A stretch of 64,000 nucleotides of DNA from JAFMDF01 sp965277445 (lineage in GTDB: Bacteria; Bacteroidota; Bacteroidia; Chitinophagales; Saprospiraceae). Below the pieces are notes generated by a model. That model saw only the letters and a program-made list of their open reading frames with translations. It did no database searches and was not told where the DNA came from. The stretch's first letter is position 1. Each line of letters opens with the position of its first letter. The stretch spans positions 385,218-449,217 of the forward strand of contig CBDICY010000030.1 of the NCBI GenBank assembly GCA_965277445.1, read 5' to 3'. The translations under genes were made by a program, and so were the position numbers. Below are positions 1-8,991 of the stretch, piece after piece.

Positions 1-2326
1 TCGCCAAAAAGCCACCTAATAAAAAGGTCATTGGATTAATGTCAATGCTATAAGCAAAATTATCTAGCCAACCATTCATTAAAAAATAAGTAAACGGACT
101 AAAAATTAGAAAAGCAATGCCAATCATTAGCGCAAAGTTTTTTGATAAATCTGTCATGATTTGAGGGATAGAAGCACCTAATATTTTACGAATACCAATT
201 TCCTTAATTTTCCTTTCTGTAGTAATAGCAGCTAGTCCAAACAAACCCATACAAGCAATAAAAATAGCCAGTAAAGCCATGATACTAACGACCGATTCCA
301 TTTGCTGATCGGTATCATAAAGTTTGGCAAAATGCTCATCTAAAAAGGTGTAATCAAAAGGGGCACTTGGAACTTGCGTATTCCAGACCTTTTCTACGAC
401 GGCAATAGCTGCTGGAACATTTTCGCTACTTATTTTTACGGATAATTCATGATAGCCCCAATCTGGATGCACCACCATCGCTAAAGTATTGATTTCGTAG
501 TGTAAGGAGTTGAAGTTGAAATCTTCTGCCACCCCAATAATCGTCCCTAAAGAATCATCTTGATACCAACCATGTCCTGCTGCCATACCGACAGGATCTG
601 CCAAATTCATTTCATCTGCGAAGGATTCATTAATAATAAAAGCAAATCCATTATCTCTCGCATGTTCTTTTGAAAAACGACGTCCTTGTTTTACATTGAT
701 ACCATAGACCTCCAAATAATCATAATCCACATTAAGGTTACTTGGGGTCATATTTTGGACAGAATCGGTTCGTAATTTAAAGCCCCATTGATGGAAATTA
801 TTCCCGATGCGTTGCCCTGATGCGGTGACGCCTTTAATTAAGTTATTTTGTTGGAGTTCTTGTTTAATGACCTCAAATTTTTCATTGGCTTCTCCATTCA
901 TACCAATCAACATCATCTGTTCTTTATCGAATCCAATGTCTTTATTTTGCATAAAGCCTAATTGTTGGACAACGATTAAGGTGCTGACAATCATAGCAAT
1001 AGCTAAACCGAATTGAACAACGACCAAAGCACTCCTAAAAACGGATTTATTATTTTTAACATCGCCACCTCTCAACACTTCTACTGGATCATAGGAAGCT
1101 AAATAGTAAGACGGATAAACACCTGCTAAAAATCCTAATGCGACTGTTAATAGAAAGCCACTGACTAAGATTAGCGGATGTTCTAGAAAATACCCAAAAG
1201 ATAAAGTTCGACCGATTAACTGGTTTAAAAAAGGCATAAAAGCCCAATCAATTAGAATCGCTAAAGTAAATGCTACTGCACCTAATAGCATAGATTCTAC
1301 TGCAAACTGCGCAAATAATTGATGTTTGAGCGCCCCGATTGATTTCCGAACGCCAATTTCTTTCCAGCGGTGAGAAGCTCTTGCGGTAATAAGATTCATA
1401 AAATTGAATCCTGCAATTAACAAAATAAAAAAGCCGACTAGGGCAAAAATATCTAGATAAGCGCCATTAAATTTCCGATAATTTTGATAATCGTGTTCAA
1501 TGTCCATCGAAGTTAAATGAACATCGGTTAAAGGCTGGAAAAATATCTTATAAAAGTCATTGACGGTTTGTCCACTATCATCATTAGGGGGCATGTGTCG
1601 AAGTAAAAAATCTGGCATTTTACTTTCTAGATTTGCCACATCTATAGAAGGATCAAATAATAGATACGTATTTAAAAAATTACCCCCAAATTGATTGTCA
1701 AAATTAGGGTTCCCTTTTTTGAAGGTAGGAATAGAGATTAGAAGGTCATATTGCAAATGCGTATTTTCTGGCGCATTTTCAATAATCCCTGTTATTTGAA
1801 AATTCTCGTCTCCATATTTGAGCGATTCTCCAATAGCATTATTATTCCCAAAAAACTTAGTTGCGGTCTCTTGACTCAGCACAATCGTATTTGGTTCATT
1901 CAACGCAGTCGCTTGATCGCCTTGTAATAATTGATAATCAAAAATTTGAAGAAATGTACTATCAACAGCAACCGTTCTTTCTATTAATAAGCGCTGATCG
2001 CCTTTCTCGAATAGTTGCTTTCCTCTACCCCAAAAGCGCGTGTACCCTAATACCTCGGGGTAGTCTTTTTGCATGTTTGGCCCCATGCCTGGCATTGATA
2101 AGGCTACTTTTTGGGTATTAGTGCCAGGAAAACTTTGTACCTCATCTAAGCGATAAATTTGTGCTTTTTTCTCATGGAAGGCATCAAAACTGCGCTCGTC
2201 TTGAATAAATAAATAGATGAGTAAACAAGCGGCAATGCCTAAGGCAAGGCTAAAAATATTAATGAAAGTAACCAGCCTATTTTTAATACCATTGCGCAAA
2301 GCGACTTTGAGGTAATTTTTAAACAT
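1..2326 (-). CDS. MacB/FtsX-type ABC transporter permease (3' end beyond window)
   Basis: I translated this from the reverse strand, starting at ATG 2326-2324; it stays open to base 1, so it is cut by the window edge and was missed as a complete ORF. About 775 codons are visible. The N-terminus reads MFKNYLKVALRNGIKNRLVT followed by a membrane segment, the usual start of MacB_PCD/FtsX permeases in Bacteroidota. A periplasmic region follows, then an FtsX block (RASHRWKEIGVRKSIGA), a second periplasmic domain, and a second FtsX block (TERKIKEIGIRKILGAS) near the left edge. This duplicated layout is typical of the family's roughly 800-residue members, so only some 15-30 residues should be missing. 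No ATPase subunit is visible. It lies downstream of a two-component pair on the same strand, so regulation by that pair is possible (inference). Confidence 0.9.
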   Translation of the reverse strand, partial: MFKNYLKVALRNGIKNRLVTFINIFSLALGIAACLLIYLFIQDERSFDAFHEKKAQIYRLDEVQSFPGTNTQKVALSMPGMGPNMQKDYPEVLGYTRFWGRGKQLFEKGDQRLLIERTVAVDSTFLQIFDYQLLQGDQATALNEPNTIVLSQETATKFFGNNNAIGESLKYGDENFQITGIIENAPENTHLQYDLLISIPTFKKGNPNFDNQFGGNFLNTYLLFDPSIDVANLESKMPDFLLRHMPPNDDSGQTVNDFYKIFFQPLTDVHLTSMDIEHDYQNYRKFNGAYLDIFALVGFFILLIAGFNFMNLITARASHRWKEIGVRKSIGALKHQLFAQFAVESMLLGAVAFTLAILIDWAFMPFLNQLIGRTLSFGYFLEHPLILVSGFLLTVALGFLAGVYPSYYLASYDPVEVLRGGDVKNNKSVFRSALVVVQFGLAIAMIVSTLIVVQQLGFMQNKDIGFDKEQMMLIGMNGEANEKFEVIKQELQQNNLIKGVTASGQRIGNNFHQWGFKLRTDSVQNMTPSNLNVDYDYLEVYGINVKQGRRFSKEHARDNGFAFIINESFADEMNLADPVGMAAGHGWYQDDSLGTIIGVAEDFNFNSLHYEINTLAMVVHPDWGYHELSVKISSENVPAAIAVVEKVWNTQVPSAPFDYTFLDEHFAKLYDTDQQMESVVSIMALLAIFIACMGLFGLAAITTERKIKEIGIRKILGASIPQIMTDLSKNFALMIGIAFLIFSPFTYFLMNGWLDNFAYSIDINPMTFLLGGFLA

Positions 2327-2450
2327 CGGGTGTTGATTGAACGGTGATTTAAAGAGTGTGTGAAGAAAGACCGAACAATCGTAAAAAAGTTGCAGGAGTT
2401 TTTGAAATGAGGTGAAGGTAGATTTATTATTGGAAAATTGATTAAGATTT

Positions 2451-2572
2451 GTTGCGAGTTGCGGGTTGCGAGATACGAGTTAAATTGGAGTTATAACTAA
2501 TTCTAGGATTGAACATTCACCAACAAAAAATAGTAGAAAATTGTACGCCCAACCCGCAACTCGCAACCCGCT
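2451..2572. repeat. Inverted pair of GTTGCGA-type heptamer arrays
   Basis: Bases 2451-2481 contain tandem copies of a 7-8-nt unit (gttgcga/gttgcgg), and 2549-2572 contain the reverse-complement array (aacccgcaactcgcaaccc). The two arms could pair across a 67-nt loop. The element fills the spacer between the FtsX permease and the response regulator and touches the regulator's stop codon. Confidence 0.7.
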
Positions 2573-3255
2573 CAACAATTAAACCGAAACCCAACCCCAT
2601 GAATATTTTCCACTTTCAAAGAATCATCAGGCTTTAAATATTTGCGCAAACGAGAAATAAAAACATCTAAACTACGCCCTAAAAAGTAATCGTCTTCGCC
2701 CCAAATTTTTTCTAAAATGACCGAGCGTTTGATAACTTGATTTTTATTATCAATGAATAACTTTAGTAAATCTGCTTCCTTTTGGGTAAGCTTGCGACCT
2801 TGGTTATTAATGCTCAAGGTGAGGTTTTTATGATCAAATTCAAATTGACCAATTCTTAATTGAGCTTTCTCAAAAGCCTTATTGACTTTTCGACTTCTAC
2901 TTAGAAAAATCTCTATTTTTAAAACTAATTCTTCTACTGAAAATGGTTTGGTAATATAGTCATCACCACCCAAGCGTAGCCCCTTAATTTTATCTTCCTT
3001 AAGTGATTTGGCGGTTAGAAAGATGATAGGAATATGATTGTCCCATTGACGAATTTCTTTAGCGAGGGTAAAACCATCCATTTCTGGTAACATGACATCT
3101 AATAAACAGAGGTCAAATTCGCCATTTCGAGCAGTTTCTAAAGCCGTTTGCCCGTCCATACAATGGGTAATTCGATAGCCCTTTAATTCTAAATTGTCTT
3201 TGGTCACGAAGCCTAAGCTTTCGTCGTCTTCTACGTAAAGGATATGTGGTTTCAT
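2572..3255 (-). CDS. OmpR/PhoB-family response regulator (RprY-like)
   Basis: This is a DNA-binding response regulator of 227 residues, the usual length for the family. The receiver domain (about 4-118) has the acidic pair D10/D11, phosphoacceptor D53 in LCLLDVMLPEMDG, T81 and K103 in DDYITKPF, so it should be phosphorylatable. The C-terminal winged helix (about 130-227) contains LTQKEADLLKLF, SVILEKIW, and the terminal VENIHGVGFRF of the OmpR family. The receiver resembles Bacteroides RprY (from memory). The histidine kinase gene lies 73 bp upstream on the same strand, so the two form a kinase-regulator operon. The stop codon touches a repeat array. Confidence 0.93.
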   Translation of the reverse strand: MKPHILYVEDDESLGFVTKDNLELKGYRITHCMDGQTALETARNGEFDLCLLDVMLPEMDGFTLAKEIRQWDNHIPIIFLTAKSLKEDKIKGLRLGGDDYITKPFSVEELVLKIEIFLSRSRKVNKAFEKAQLRIGQFEFDHKNLTLSINNQGRKLTQKEADLLKLFIDNKNQVIKRSVILEKIWGEDDYFLGRSLDVFISRLRKYLKPDDSLKVENIHGVGFRFNC

Positions 3256-3328
3256 TACTTGTGTGGTTAGGAGATTATAATATAAAAAGGTTTAGAGGTG
3301 TAAAGATTGAAGGGTGGCAAGGTTCGTT

Positions 3329-4678
3329 CTAGCTGCTAACTGCGGACTGCCTATTAAAAGAACGCCATCTATTTTTTACTATTTCTATTATAGAATCGTT
3401 TGCTTTTTCTCCCTTGGGAATCAAAATAGAGAAGGTGGTTCCTTGGTCAGTTTCACTAGCTAAATGAACGATCCAACCATGTGTTTCACAGATGTTTTTA
3501 ATATAAAACAGACCTAGCCCAAATCCTTTCACGTCATGAATATTCCCTGTTGGGACTCTATAAAATTTTTGGAATACTTTGCCGTGGTATTCTTTTTTGA
3601 TACCGATTCCATTGTCTTTGATACTCAATTGAATAGCGCCATTTTTTTGGAGCGCACTTACTTCTATTTGAGGCGTTTTTTTAACATATTTCAAAGCATT
3701 GTCTAATAGATTGTGCAATACATTGGTTAAATGATGTTTATCTGCTTTGATAACTGTTTTTCCGATTTGAATATTTCTTTTTAGTTGCCCTTCTTTTTCA
3801 TAAACTTTCAATTCGACGCTATTTAATACGCTATGAATCAAATCGGCTAAAACGATGTTTTCCATATTCAACTGGAAATTATCTTGTTCGACTCTTGCTA
3901 TTTGTAAAACCTTTTCTACTTGATCATTCAGTCGTTGATTTTGCGTTTTAATAATTTCGGCATAGCGGACTAATCGAGGGTTATCGACCACTTCAGGCGC
4001 ATTGGCAAAGACATCTGCGGATATTTTTATCGTAGAAATAGGTGTTTTGAATTCATGGGTCATATTATTAATAAAATCCTTTTGCATTTCGGATAATCGC
4101 TTCTGCCGCAGTATAATGGCAATAGCATAACCAAAAAAGAAGACAGATAATAATAAAAGTAGGGTGAAAAATACCGACCGATACATTTGACCCAGCATAT
4201 AACTAGTCCGGGTTGGAAAACGCACCCCAAAGTAATAAGTCAAACCTTCCATTTTAGGTAAGTCTCCTAAAGTGGTCGTTAGTTCCTGTCCTTCGGGCGC
4301 AATCTCGCAATAATTGCCATAGACCATTTTATTACTGGTACAATCGTATACGCCAAATTCAAACGGTAAAACTAACTGATGGTCGGTCAAGGCTTTATGG
4401 AGATAATATTCTAAAGTGGGCCCATGAATATGATTATTCGTATTGACCACATAATAATTGGAGGATCGTTGGTTAATTAAATCTTCAAAAGCCAGGACGA
4501 TGCTGTCTTCTTTGGCTAAATCTTTTGCTGTTTGCAGTAAAGCAATTTTGACTGTTTGGTGGAACTCATCTTCTTTTAAATTCCACGTTTGCATGACCCA
4601 ATAGGATTGAATGACCAAAATGCCTACGATGGCAAGGGTTCCCAAAATAACGACACGTTTAATAATATTGCTATCCAT
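3329..4678 (-). CDS. Two-component sensor histidine kinase (RprX-like)
   Basis: This is a 449-residue membrane kinase. A transmembrane helix at about 8-28 and another at about 168-190 flank a periplasmic sensor region. The cytoplasmic part has the H-box FINNMTHEFKTPIS (H208), N-box LHNLLDNALKY (about 321-331), G1 DNGIGI (355-360) and G2 GFGLGL (385-390), so both HisKA and HATPase domains look intact. It is the partner of the regulator 73 bp downstream. The last residues (NRQSAVSS) are encoded by a short aactgc-type spacer repeat at about 3330-3357, so the gene seems to have run into or recruited spacer DNA. The sensed signal is unknown. Confidence 0.93.
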   Translation of the reverse strand: MDSNIIKRVVILGTLAIVGILVIQSYWVMQTWNLKEDEFHQTVKIALLQTAKDLAKEDSIVLAFEDLINQRSSNYYVVNTNNHIHGPTLEYYLHKALTDHQLVLPFEFGVYDCTSNKMVYGNYCEIAPEGQELTTTLGDLPKMEGLTYYFGVRFPTRTSYMLGQMYRSVFFTLLLLLSVFFFGYAIAIILRQKRLSEMQKDFINNMTHEFKTPISTIKISADVFANAPEVVDNPRLVRYAEIIKTQNQRLNDQVEKVLQIARVEQDNFQLNMENIVLADLIHSVLNSVELKVYEKEGQLKRNIQIGKTVIKADKHHLTNVLHNLLDNALKYVKKTPQIEVSALQKNGAIQLSIKDNGIGIKKEYHGKVFQKFYRVPTGNIHDVKGFGLGLFYIKNICETHGWIVHLASETDQGTTFSILIPKGEKANDSIIEIVKNRWRSFNRQSAVSS

Positions 4679-5102
4679 ATATTCAAAAGGGTAGAGTCAG
4701 ACCGAAAAGTAATTGAACGCAAATTGCTGAAAAAAGTCGGTATAAGAAAGGCTTTATTTTTGATTAACAGGGCGTTAACAATATTAGGATCTATATTAGA
4801 AACATTTCCAGAAGACCAAATTCTTATGATTATCCATCGAATAAAAAAAAGGACCTGAAGCTACCTTTGGGAATAAGGAGAAACTATTGAAACTACAGAC
4901 GGTTTCGGGGCGATGCCCCTAAGGAGTAAAGACCATTTTAGGTAGAGACTATTTCAAAAGATCCGTTTTGAAAAAAAACACCATTAAAAGCTCTGATTTT
5001 CAAGTTGCACAGAACTTTTCCCTCTTTGGAGGGGGAGGGTTTTGAAATTTTATTCGGCTAAAAAATATTTGCCGAATGTTTTGATACAACCCCATGTTCC
5101 TT
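4679..5102. other. 424-bp spacer upstream of the kinase operon
   Basis: No convincing gene is seen. The spacer holds a small GC-rich hairpin (ggggcgatgcccc, 4907-4919) and a second hairpin at 5052-5077, listed separately. The kinase promoter should lie near 4680-4750, but I could not place a good TAnnTTTG match. Confidence 0.5.
5052..5077 (-). terminator. Possible terminator after the 5103-5681 gene
   Basis: attcggc (5052-5058) pairs with gccgaat (5071-5077) across an A/T-rich 12-nt loop. On the minus strand it follows the stop codon at 5103 by 26 bp. The stem is only 7 bp, so the call is weak. Confidence 0.35.
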
Positions 5103-5681
5103 CTAGGTAAAGAATAATAGTCCAATAAAAACCGAAGCAACGATAACAAAAATAGCCACATGCTTTTGTTCAAACTGCTTTTCTTCACCACCAAAAATAT
5201 GTTTAAAATCATCTTGCTTGGCTAATTTTAGCCCAATGAGCGCACTTAGAAAGAAAGGAAACCAAAAGAAAAGAAGGAAGCCTAAAAAGATTTTTGTAAT
5301 TAAAAGGAGAAACCCTCCATCTTCCCATGCAGTTGTGGCAATATTACCAGCTTGAGAAGTTAATCCACCAAGTATACCAACAGATAAAACGAGTAAACCC
5401 TTAATGGAATAAGCAATATATTGAATAAAAGGACGAAACCACTTCACCTCACTTTTTAGAGATAGTTTAAAACCTCTAAAACTTTCACCATCTGTTGGTG
5501 TTTTGCTATCTGATGGTAAATCGCCTAGGTTTAAATGACAAAGGGATAATAAGGCTAACCCATGAATATGATCAGGTATTTGACTTAATAATTCATGCAG
5601 GTAGGTTTCCGCCTCTTTGAACCTAGTTAACCCGATTAGGTATTGAATTTTTTGTAGTAGTTGCTGGGCGTTTTTATGCAT
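5103..5681 (-). CDS. Small integral membrane protein, function unknown
   Basis: The longest ORF begins at 5768, but its first 29 codons lie over a dispersed spacer repeat (see 5705-5733) and overlap the previous gene. I therefore prefer ATG 5681, which gives 192 residues starting MHKNAQQLLQKIQYLIGL. The N-terminal 50 residues look like a single TPR-type helical hairpin (RFKEAETYLHELLSQIPDH, then ALLSLCHLNLGD). Three hydrophobic helices follow (about 87-110, 120-148 and 170-191), the last at the extreme C-terminus. I do not recognise the family. It is downstream of, and probably co-transcribed with, the unknown 367-residue gene. Confidence 0.6.
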   Translation of the reverse strand: MHKNAQQLLQKIQYLIGLTRFKEAETYLHELLSQIPDHIHGLALLSLCHLNLGDLPSDSKTPTDGESFRGFKLSLKSEVKWFRPFIQYIAYSIKGLLVLSVGILGGLTSQAGNIATTAWEDGGFLLLITKIFLGFLLFFWFPFFLSALIGLKLAKQDDFKHIFGGEEKQFEQKHVAIFVIVASVFIGLLFFT

Positions 5682-5704
5682 TTCTATCCCTATATTATAA
5701 AAAC

Positions 5705-5733
5705 AATCCGTTGGGCAATTAAATCCGTTGGGG
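5705..5733. repeat. Dispersed aatccgttggg repeat, copy 1
   Basis: Two copies of aatccgttggg lie about 16 bp apart here. Nearly the same 28-29-bp arrangement recurs at 43867-43894 (one substitution and one missing base). It is non-coding sequence within which the longest reading frame of the neighbouring gene happens to start. Confidence 0.65.
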
Positions 5734-5746
5734 ATTAATACGCTAT

Positions 5747-6850
5747 CTATTTTATCTCTGGCAAACAATCCTGCATTTTATACATATTCAACTCCAATAA
5801 AGATTGAGAAGCATCCAATACGGATTGTAGTATTTTTTGAAGATCTGCAAATGCTTTTTTAGCAGTTGCAATAGCCGCTGCCTCGGAGAAGTCAGGTAAT
5901 AATAGCCATAATTTATTGGAGGGAGTAAAGCCAAATTTTGCATTGGCAACCCCATTTTTTTGTAAATAAATCAAGCAATCCAAGGCTAATTCTTCTTGTG
6001 CTTTAGGGCTAAGAAAAGAAAGATTTTTTTGAATTAGCCCCAATTCCAACAAAAAGCTTTGGTGCTGATTTTGTTGGACATGGGCTAATTCTTGTTGTAC
6101 CAGTTTTTGGAATGGGACTAGTCCTAAAATACCTTCGGGTAAACCAATTGTTTTGGGCCTTATATAATATCCAAATTTGGCTAGTTGTTCCCCTGCGAAA
6201 GTTATGTTGAATTTGTTAATTTCAATGTTGGCGACACCAATGTTAATGGTATCAATTACTTCTTTCTCTAGCCATTCTTCAATCACCCCTGTTTCTAAAA
6301 TTTGTGCAGCTTCTAAGCTTTTATTTGTTGGCAAAAGATTATTAACAAAAGGAAAAGCATAATTCATATTAGTCGCTTCTGAAGCGTAAGGAACTAAGGT
6401 TGATTTTCCTCTAGTGTATAAATATTGCACCGTTTTCCTCAATACGTTTGATTTTACGTCTCGATTAGTAGCGTCAGATTCTAGATCTTTTACCCGTTGA
6501 TTAATCGAAGCGGCAGTTGCTGTCAGCTGTTGTAGTTCACTAGGCTGATACCAACCGTCCACTTGATATTTAAGTGATTCATAAAGTGCAAGGGAGCTTA
6601 GGAAGACAGGTTTTAAATAAACCATGCGTTGATTGGCCGATCGAATAATTTGTAATAATTCTTGTGTAGTAGTTTTATCGGTGGTTCCAATAACGAGACC
6701 ATCTGCTTTTGCAATTTTGATAATGTCGAATTGGTGTATATGATTTAGGTGGAAAAAGTTAGTGTTTTCAGTACGTTCAGCAGCAGCAGTCGTTCGAGTA
6801 AAAAATCGACCTATTTTAGTTAGGAAATGGTTTTGAAGTGTGTAGTTCAT
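5747..6850 (-). CDS. Hypothetical protein, possible degenerate signalling domains
   Basis: This 367-residue soluble protein has no signal peptide and no recognised family. Around residues 40-95 (FDIIKIAKADGLVIGTTDK, then ANQRMVYLKPVFLSSLAL) the alternating strand/helix pattern recalls a receiver-like fold without catalytic residues. Near 315-345 (KLWLLLPDFSEAAAIATAKK) it recalls the back half of a GGDEF domain, but no GGDEF signature is present. Both resemblances are weak and could be chance. ATG 6850 is the only good start. The gene is followed closely by the small membrane protein on the same strand. Confidence 0.6.
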   Translation of the reverse strand: MNYTLQNHFLTKIGRFFTRTTAAAERTENTNFFHLNHIHQFDIIKIAKADGLVIGTTDKTTTQELLQIIRSANQRMVYLKPVFLSSLALYESLKYQVDGWYQPSELQQLTATAASINQRVKDLESDATNRDVKSNVLRKTVQYLYTRGKSTLVPYASEATNMNYAFPFVNNLLPTNKSLEAAQILETGVIEEWLEKEVIDTINIGVANIEINKFNITFAGEQLAKFGYYIRPKTIGLPEGILGLVPFQKLVQQELAHVQQNQHQSFLLELGLIQKNLSFLSPKAQEELALDCLIYLQKNGVANAKFGFTPSNKLWLLLPDFSEAAAIATAKKAFADLQKILQSVLDASQSLLELNMYKMQDCLPEIK

Positions 6851-7346
6851 TAGCTCGTTTTTGTTAATACTGGTTGTTGCCTATTTATGTATAGGCTAGT
6901 TTTACCAATAAAGTAGGTAATAAATATTTCTGTTGATGAGGTGTACTAAGCAGGGTATTATCTGAGAGGTGAATTTTATAAGTAGGTATACGATTAAGAG
7001 CAAGAAGTATGCCAGTATGCTTGTTAGAACGTAATTAATCTGCTTTTACTGCAAAAATTAATTGTTTATATTGTCTAAAACTAGCAAAACAGAAGGTTAT
7101 GCGGATTGCGAGTAATAATTGCTAATACTGCGAATTGAGATAGAGGTTGAATTTGAAGTTTTTCCCCATATTTTATACCACTAATAATTACCTTCAAACA
7201 ACCCAAAAAAAAGCTTATTTAGACAAAATCAAAATAAAACATCTTGCTCGTGAACTTTTGTTTATACTTTTTTGTATAAATTGGAAATAATGCTTTCTTT
7301 TGCAAACTAATTAGAAAATTAAGCGAGTGAGATAGGCAAAATAAAT
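6851..7346. other. Spacer upstream of sufB
   Basis: This divergent spacer lies between an unknown minus-strand gene and sufB. Bases 7098-7143 carry a degenerate gcggattgcgag/gcgaattgag repeat of the same type as other spacers. I found no protein-coding gene. The promoter for the suf locus must lie here (an AT-rich tract with ttttgtttatacttttttg near 7255-7275), but no exact TAnnTTTG match was found. Confidence 0.5.
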
Positions 7347-7386
7347 GGTTCTAGAGGTTACGGGGTCAAATCCCGTCTTTCACCCA
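7347..7386 (+). pseudogene. tRNA 3'-end remnant (T-arm and acceptor half)
   Basis: The sequence from ggttctagagg to caccca looks like the 3' half of a tRNA. T-stem acggg (7360-7364) pairs with cccgt (7372-7376) around the loop gtcaaat, where a normal T-loop would be ttcaaat. No matching 5' half, D-arm or anticodon stem is visible upstream, so it cannot be a functional tRNA. Read as protein, it gives the typical false N-terminus VLEVTGSNPVF, which should be excluded from sufB. Such fragments can mark old integration sites. Confidence 0.5.
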
Positions 7387-7422
7387 TTATCCTACCATTC
7401 GTCTAACAACCACACCAATATA

Positions 7423-8883
7423 ATGAGCGAAGTACTTAGCGAGTCAATGCAGGTCTTAGAAGACCAAACCAATAGCGATTATAAATATGGTTTCACGAGT
7501 GATATTGAGATGGAAGCATTTCCGAAAGGGCTGAATGAGGATATTATCAGGCAATTGTCTGCTAAAAAAGAAGAACCAGCATTTTTATTGGAATACCGCT
7601 TAAAAGCTTTCCGTCATTGGCAAACTTTGGAAGAACCAAATTGGCCAAATGTGGATTATCCTAAAGTCAATTACCAAGACCTTTTCTATTATGCTGCCCC
7701 TAAGCAGAAGCCTAAGTTGAATAGCTTAGATGAGGCAGATCCTGAATTAATTAAGACATTTGAAAAGTTGGGTATTCCTTTGAATGAGCAAAAAGTATTG
7801 GCGGGTGTAGTAGCTGTTGATGCTGTTTTTGATAGCGTTTCTGTCAAAACTACTTTTCAAGATACTTTAGCTAAGCTAGGAATCATTTTTGGTTCGTTTA
7901 GTGATGCCGTAAAAAAGCATCCTGAATTGGTGAAGCAATATATGGGATCTGTTGTCCCTTATACCGATAACTACTTCGCGGCTTTAAATGCGGCAGTATT
8001 TAGTGATGGGTCATTCACCTATATTCCAAAAGGTGTTAAATGTCCAATGGAATTATCGACCTATTTCCGTATCAACGCAGCGAATACAGGACAGTTTGAA
8101 AGAACTTTGATTGTGGCAGAAGAAGGAAGTACCGTTTCTTATTTAGAAGGTTGTACTGCACCAATGCGAGATGAAAATCAATTGCATGCAGCCGTGGTGG
8201 AGTTAGTGGCGAAGAAAGATGCTTCTATTAAATATTCTACGGTTCAGAACTGGTATCCAGGAGATAAAGAGGGCAAAGGAGGTATTTATAATTTCGTCAC
8301 TAAGCGAGGTATTTGTGAAGGGGCGAATTCTAAAATTTCTTGGACACAGGTAGAAACTGGTTCAGCGGTAACGTGGAAATATCCTTCTTGTATTTTAAAA
8401 GGAGACAATTCTGTTGGAGAGTTTTACTCTGTAGCCGTTACAAATAACTACCAACAAGCGGATACGGGTACGAAGATGATTCATTTAGGTAAAAATACCA
8501 AGAGTACGATTATCTCTAAAGGTATTTCTGCTGGTCGAAGCCATAATTCTTATAGAGGCTTAGTGAAAGTGGGTAAAAAAGCGACCAATGCTCAAAACTT
8601 CTCTCAATGTGATTCTTTATTGATGGGAGACCGATGTGGCGCACATACCTTCCCTTATTTAGAAGTAGAAAATAGTACTGCTAGAGTAGAACACGAGGCA
8701 ACGACTTCTAAAATTGGCGAAGACCAGTTGTATTACTGCAAACAAAGAGGATTGAGTGAGGAAGATTCTATTAATATGATTGTGAATGGCTATTGCAAAG
8801 AGGTATTCAATGAATTGCCAATGGAATTTGCGGTAGAAGCACAGAAATTATTAGCGATTAGTTTGGAAGGTAGTGTGGGGTAG
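7423..8883 (+). CDS. sufB: Fe-S cluster assembly protein SufB
   Basis: SufB is the scaffold subunit of the SufBCD complex, which builds Fe-S clusters using ATP hydrolysis by SufC. The protein is 486 residues with the SufB core clearly visible (VAVDAVFDSVSVKTTF, AVFSDGSFTYIPKGVKCP, YLEGCTAPMRDENQLHAA, GRSHNSYRGLVKV, QCDSLLMGDRCGAHTFPY) and the C-terminal EDSINMIVNGYCKEVF. The longer ORF from 7345 is discarded because its first 26 codons read through a tRNA remnant; ATG 7423 gives the normal MSEVLSES start. The next suf gene, sufC, is 7.1 kb downstream instead of adjacent. Confidence 0.97.
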   Translation: MSEVLSESMQVLEDQTNSDYKYGFTSDIEMEAFPKGLNEDIIRQLSAKKEEPAFLLEYRLKAFRHWQTLEEPNWPNVDYPKVNYQDLFYYAAPKQKPKLNSLDEADPELIKTFEKLGIPLNEQKVLAGVVAVDAVFDSVSVKTTFQDTLAKLGIIFGSFSDAVKKHPELVKQYMGSVVPYTDNYFAALNAAVFSDGSFTYIPKGVKCPMELSTYFRINAANTGQFERTLIVAEEGSTVSYLEGCTAPMRDENQLHAAVVELVAKKDASIKYSTVQNWYPGDKEGKGGIYNFVTKRGICEGANSKISWTQVETGSAVTWKYPSCILKGDNSVGEFYSVAVTNNYQQADTGTKMIHLGKNTKSTIISKGISAGRSHNSYRGLVKVGKKATNAQNFSQCDSLLMGDRCGAHTFPYLEVENSTARVEHEATTSKIGEDQLYYCKQRGLSEEDSINMIVNGYCKEVFNELPMEFAVEAQKLLAISLEGSVG

Positions 8884-8900
8884 GTAAGGCATTTTCAAGG

Positions 8901-8966
8901 CATCATTTTCAATTTAACGTTTTCAAATAGCTTTTTACACTTGGAAATATTAAATTGAAAATGATG
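8901..8966. terminator. 17-bp perfect inverted repeat after sufB
   Basis: catcattttcaatttaa (8901-8917) is the exact reverse complement of 8950-8966, with a 32-nt loop. It starts 18 bp after the sufB stop codon and could stop or attenuate transcription before the inserted accessory block. The arms are AT-rich and there is no clean U-run, so it may instead be a spacer inverted repeat like others in this window. Confidence 0.5.
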
Positions 8967-8991
8967 ACTGAAAATAAAAACGCTTACCATC

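Noticed and set aside
4589..4858. 89-residue plus-strand ORF
   Set aside because: Its first third is antisense to the kinase N-terminus and the rest is spacer.
7345..7422. N-terminal extension of SufB
   Set aside because: The frame reads through a tRNA-like fragment and yields the familiar false peptide VLEVTGSNPVF; the family starts at the ATG at 7423.
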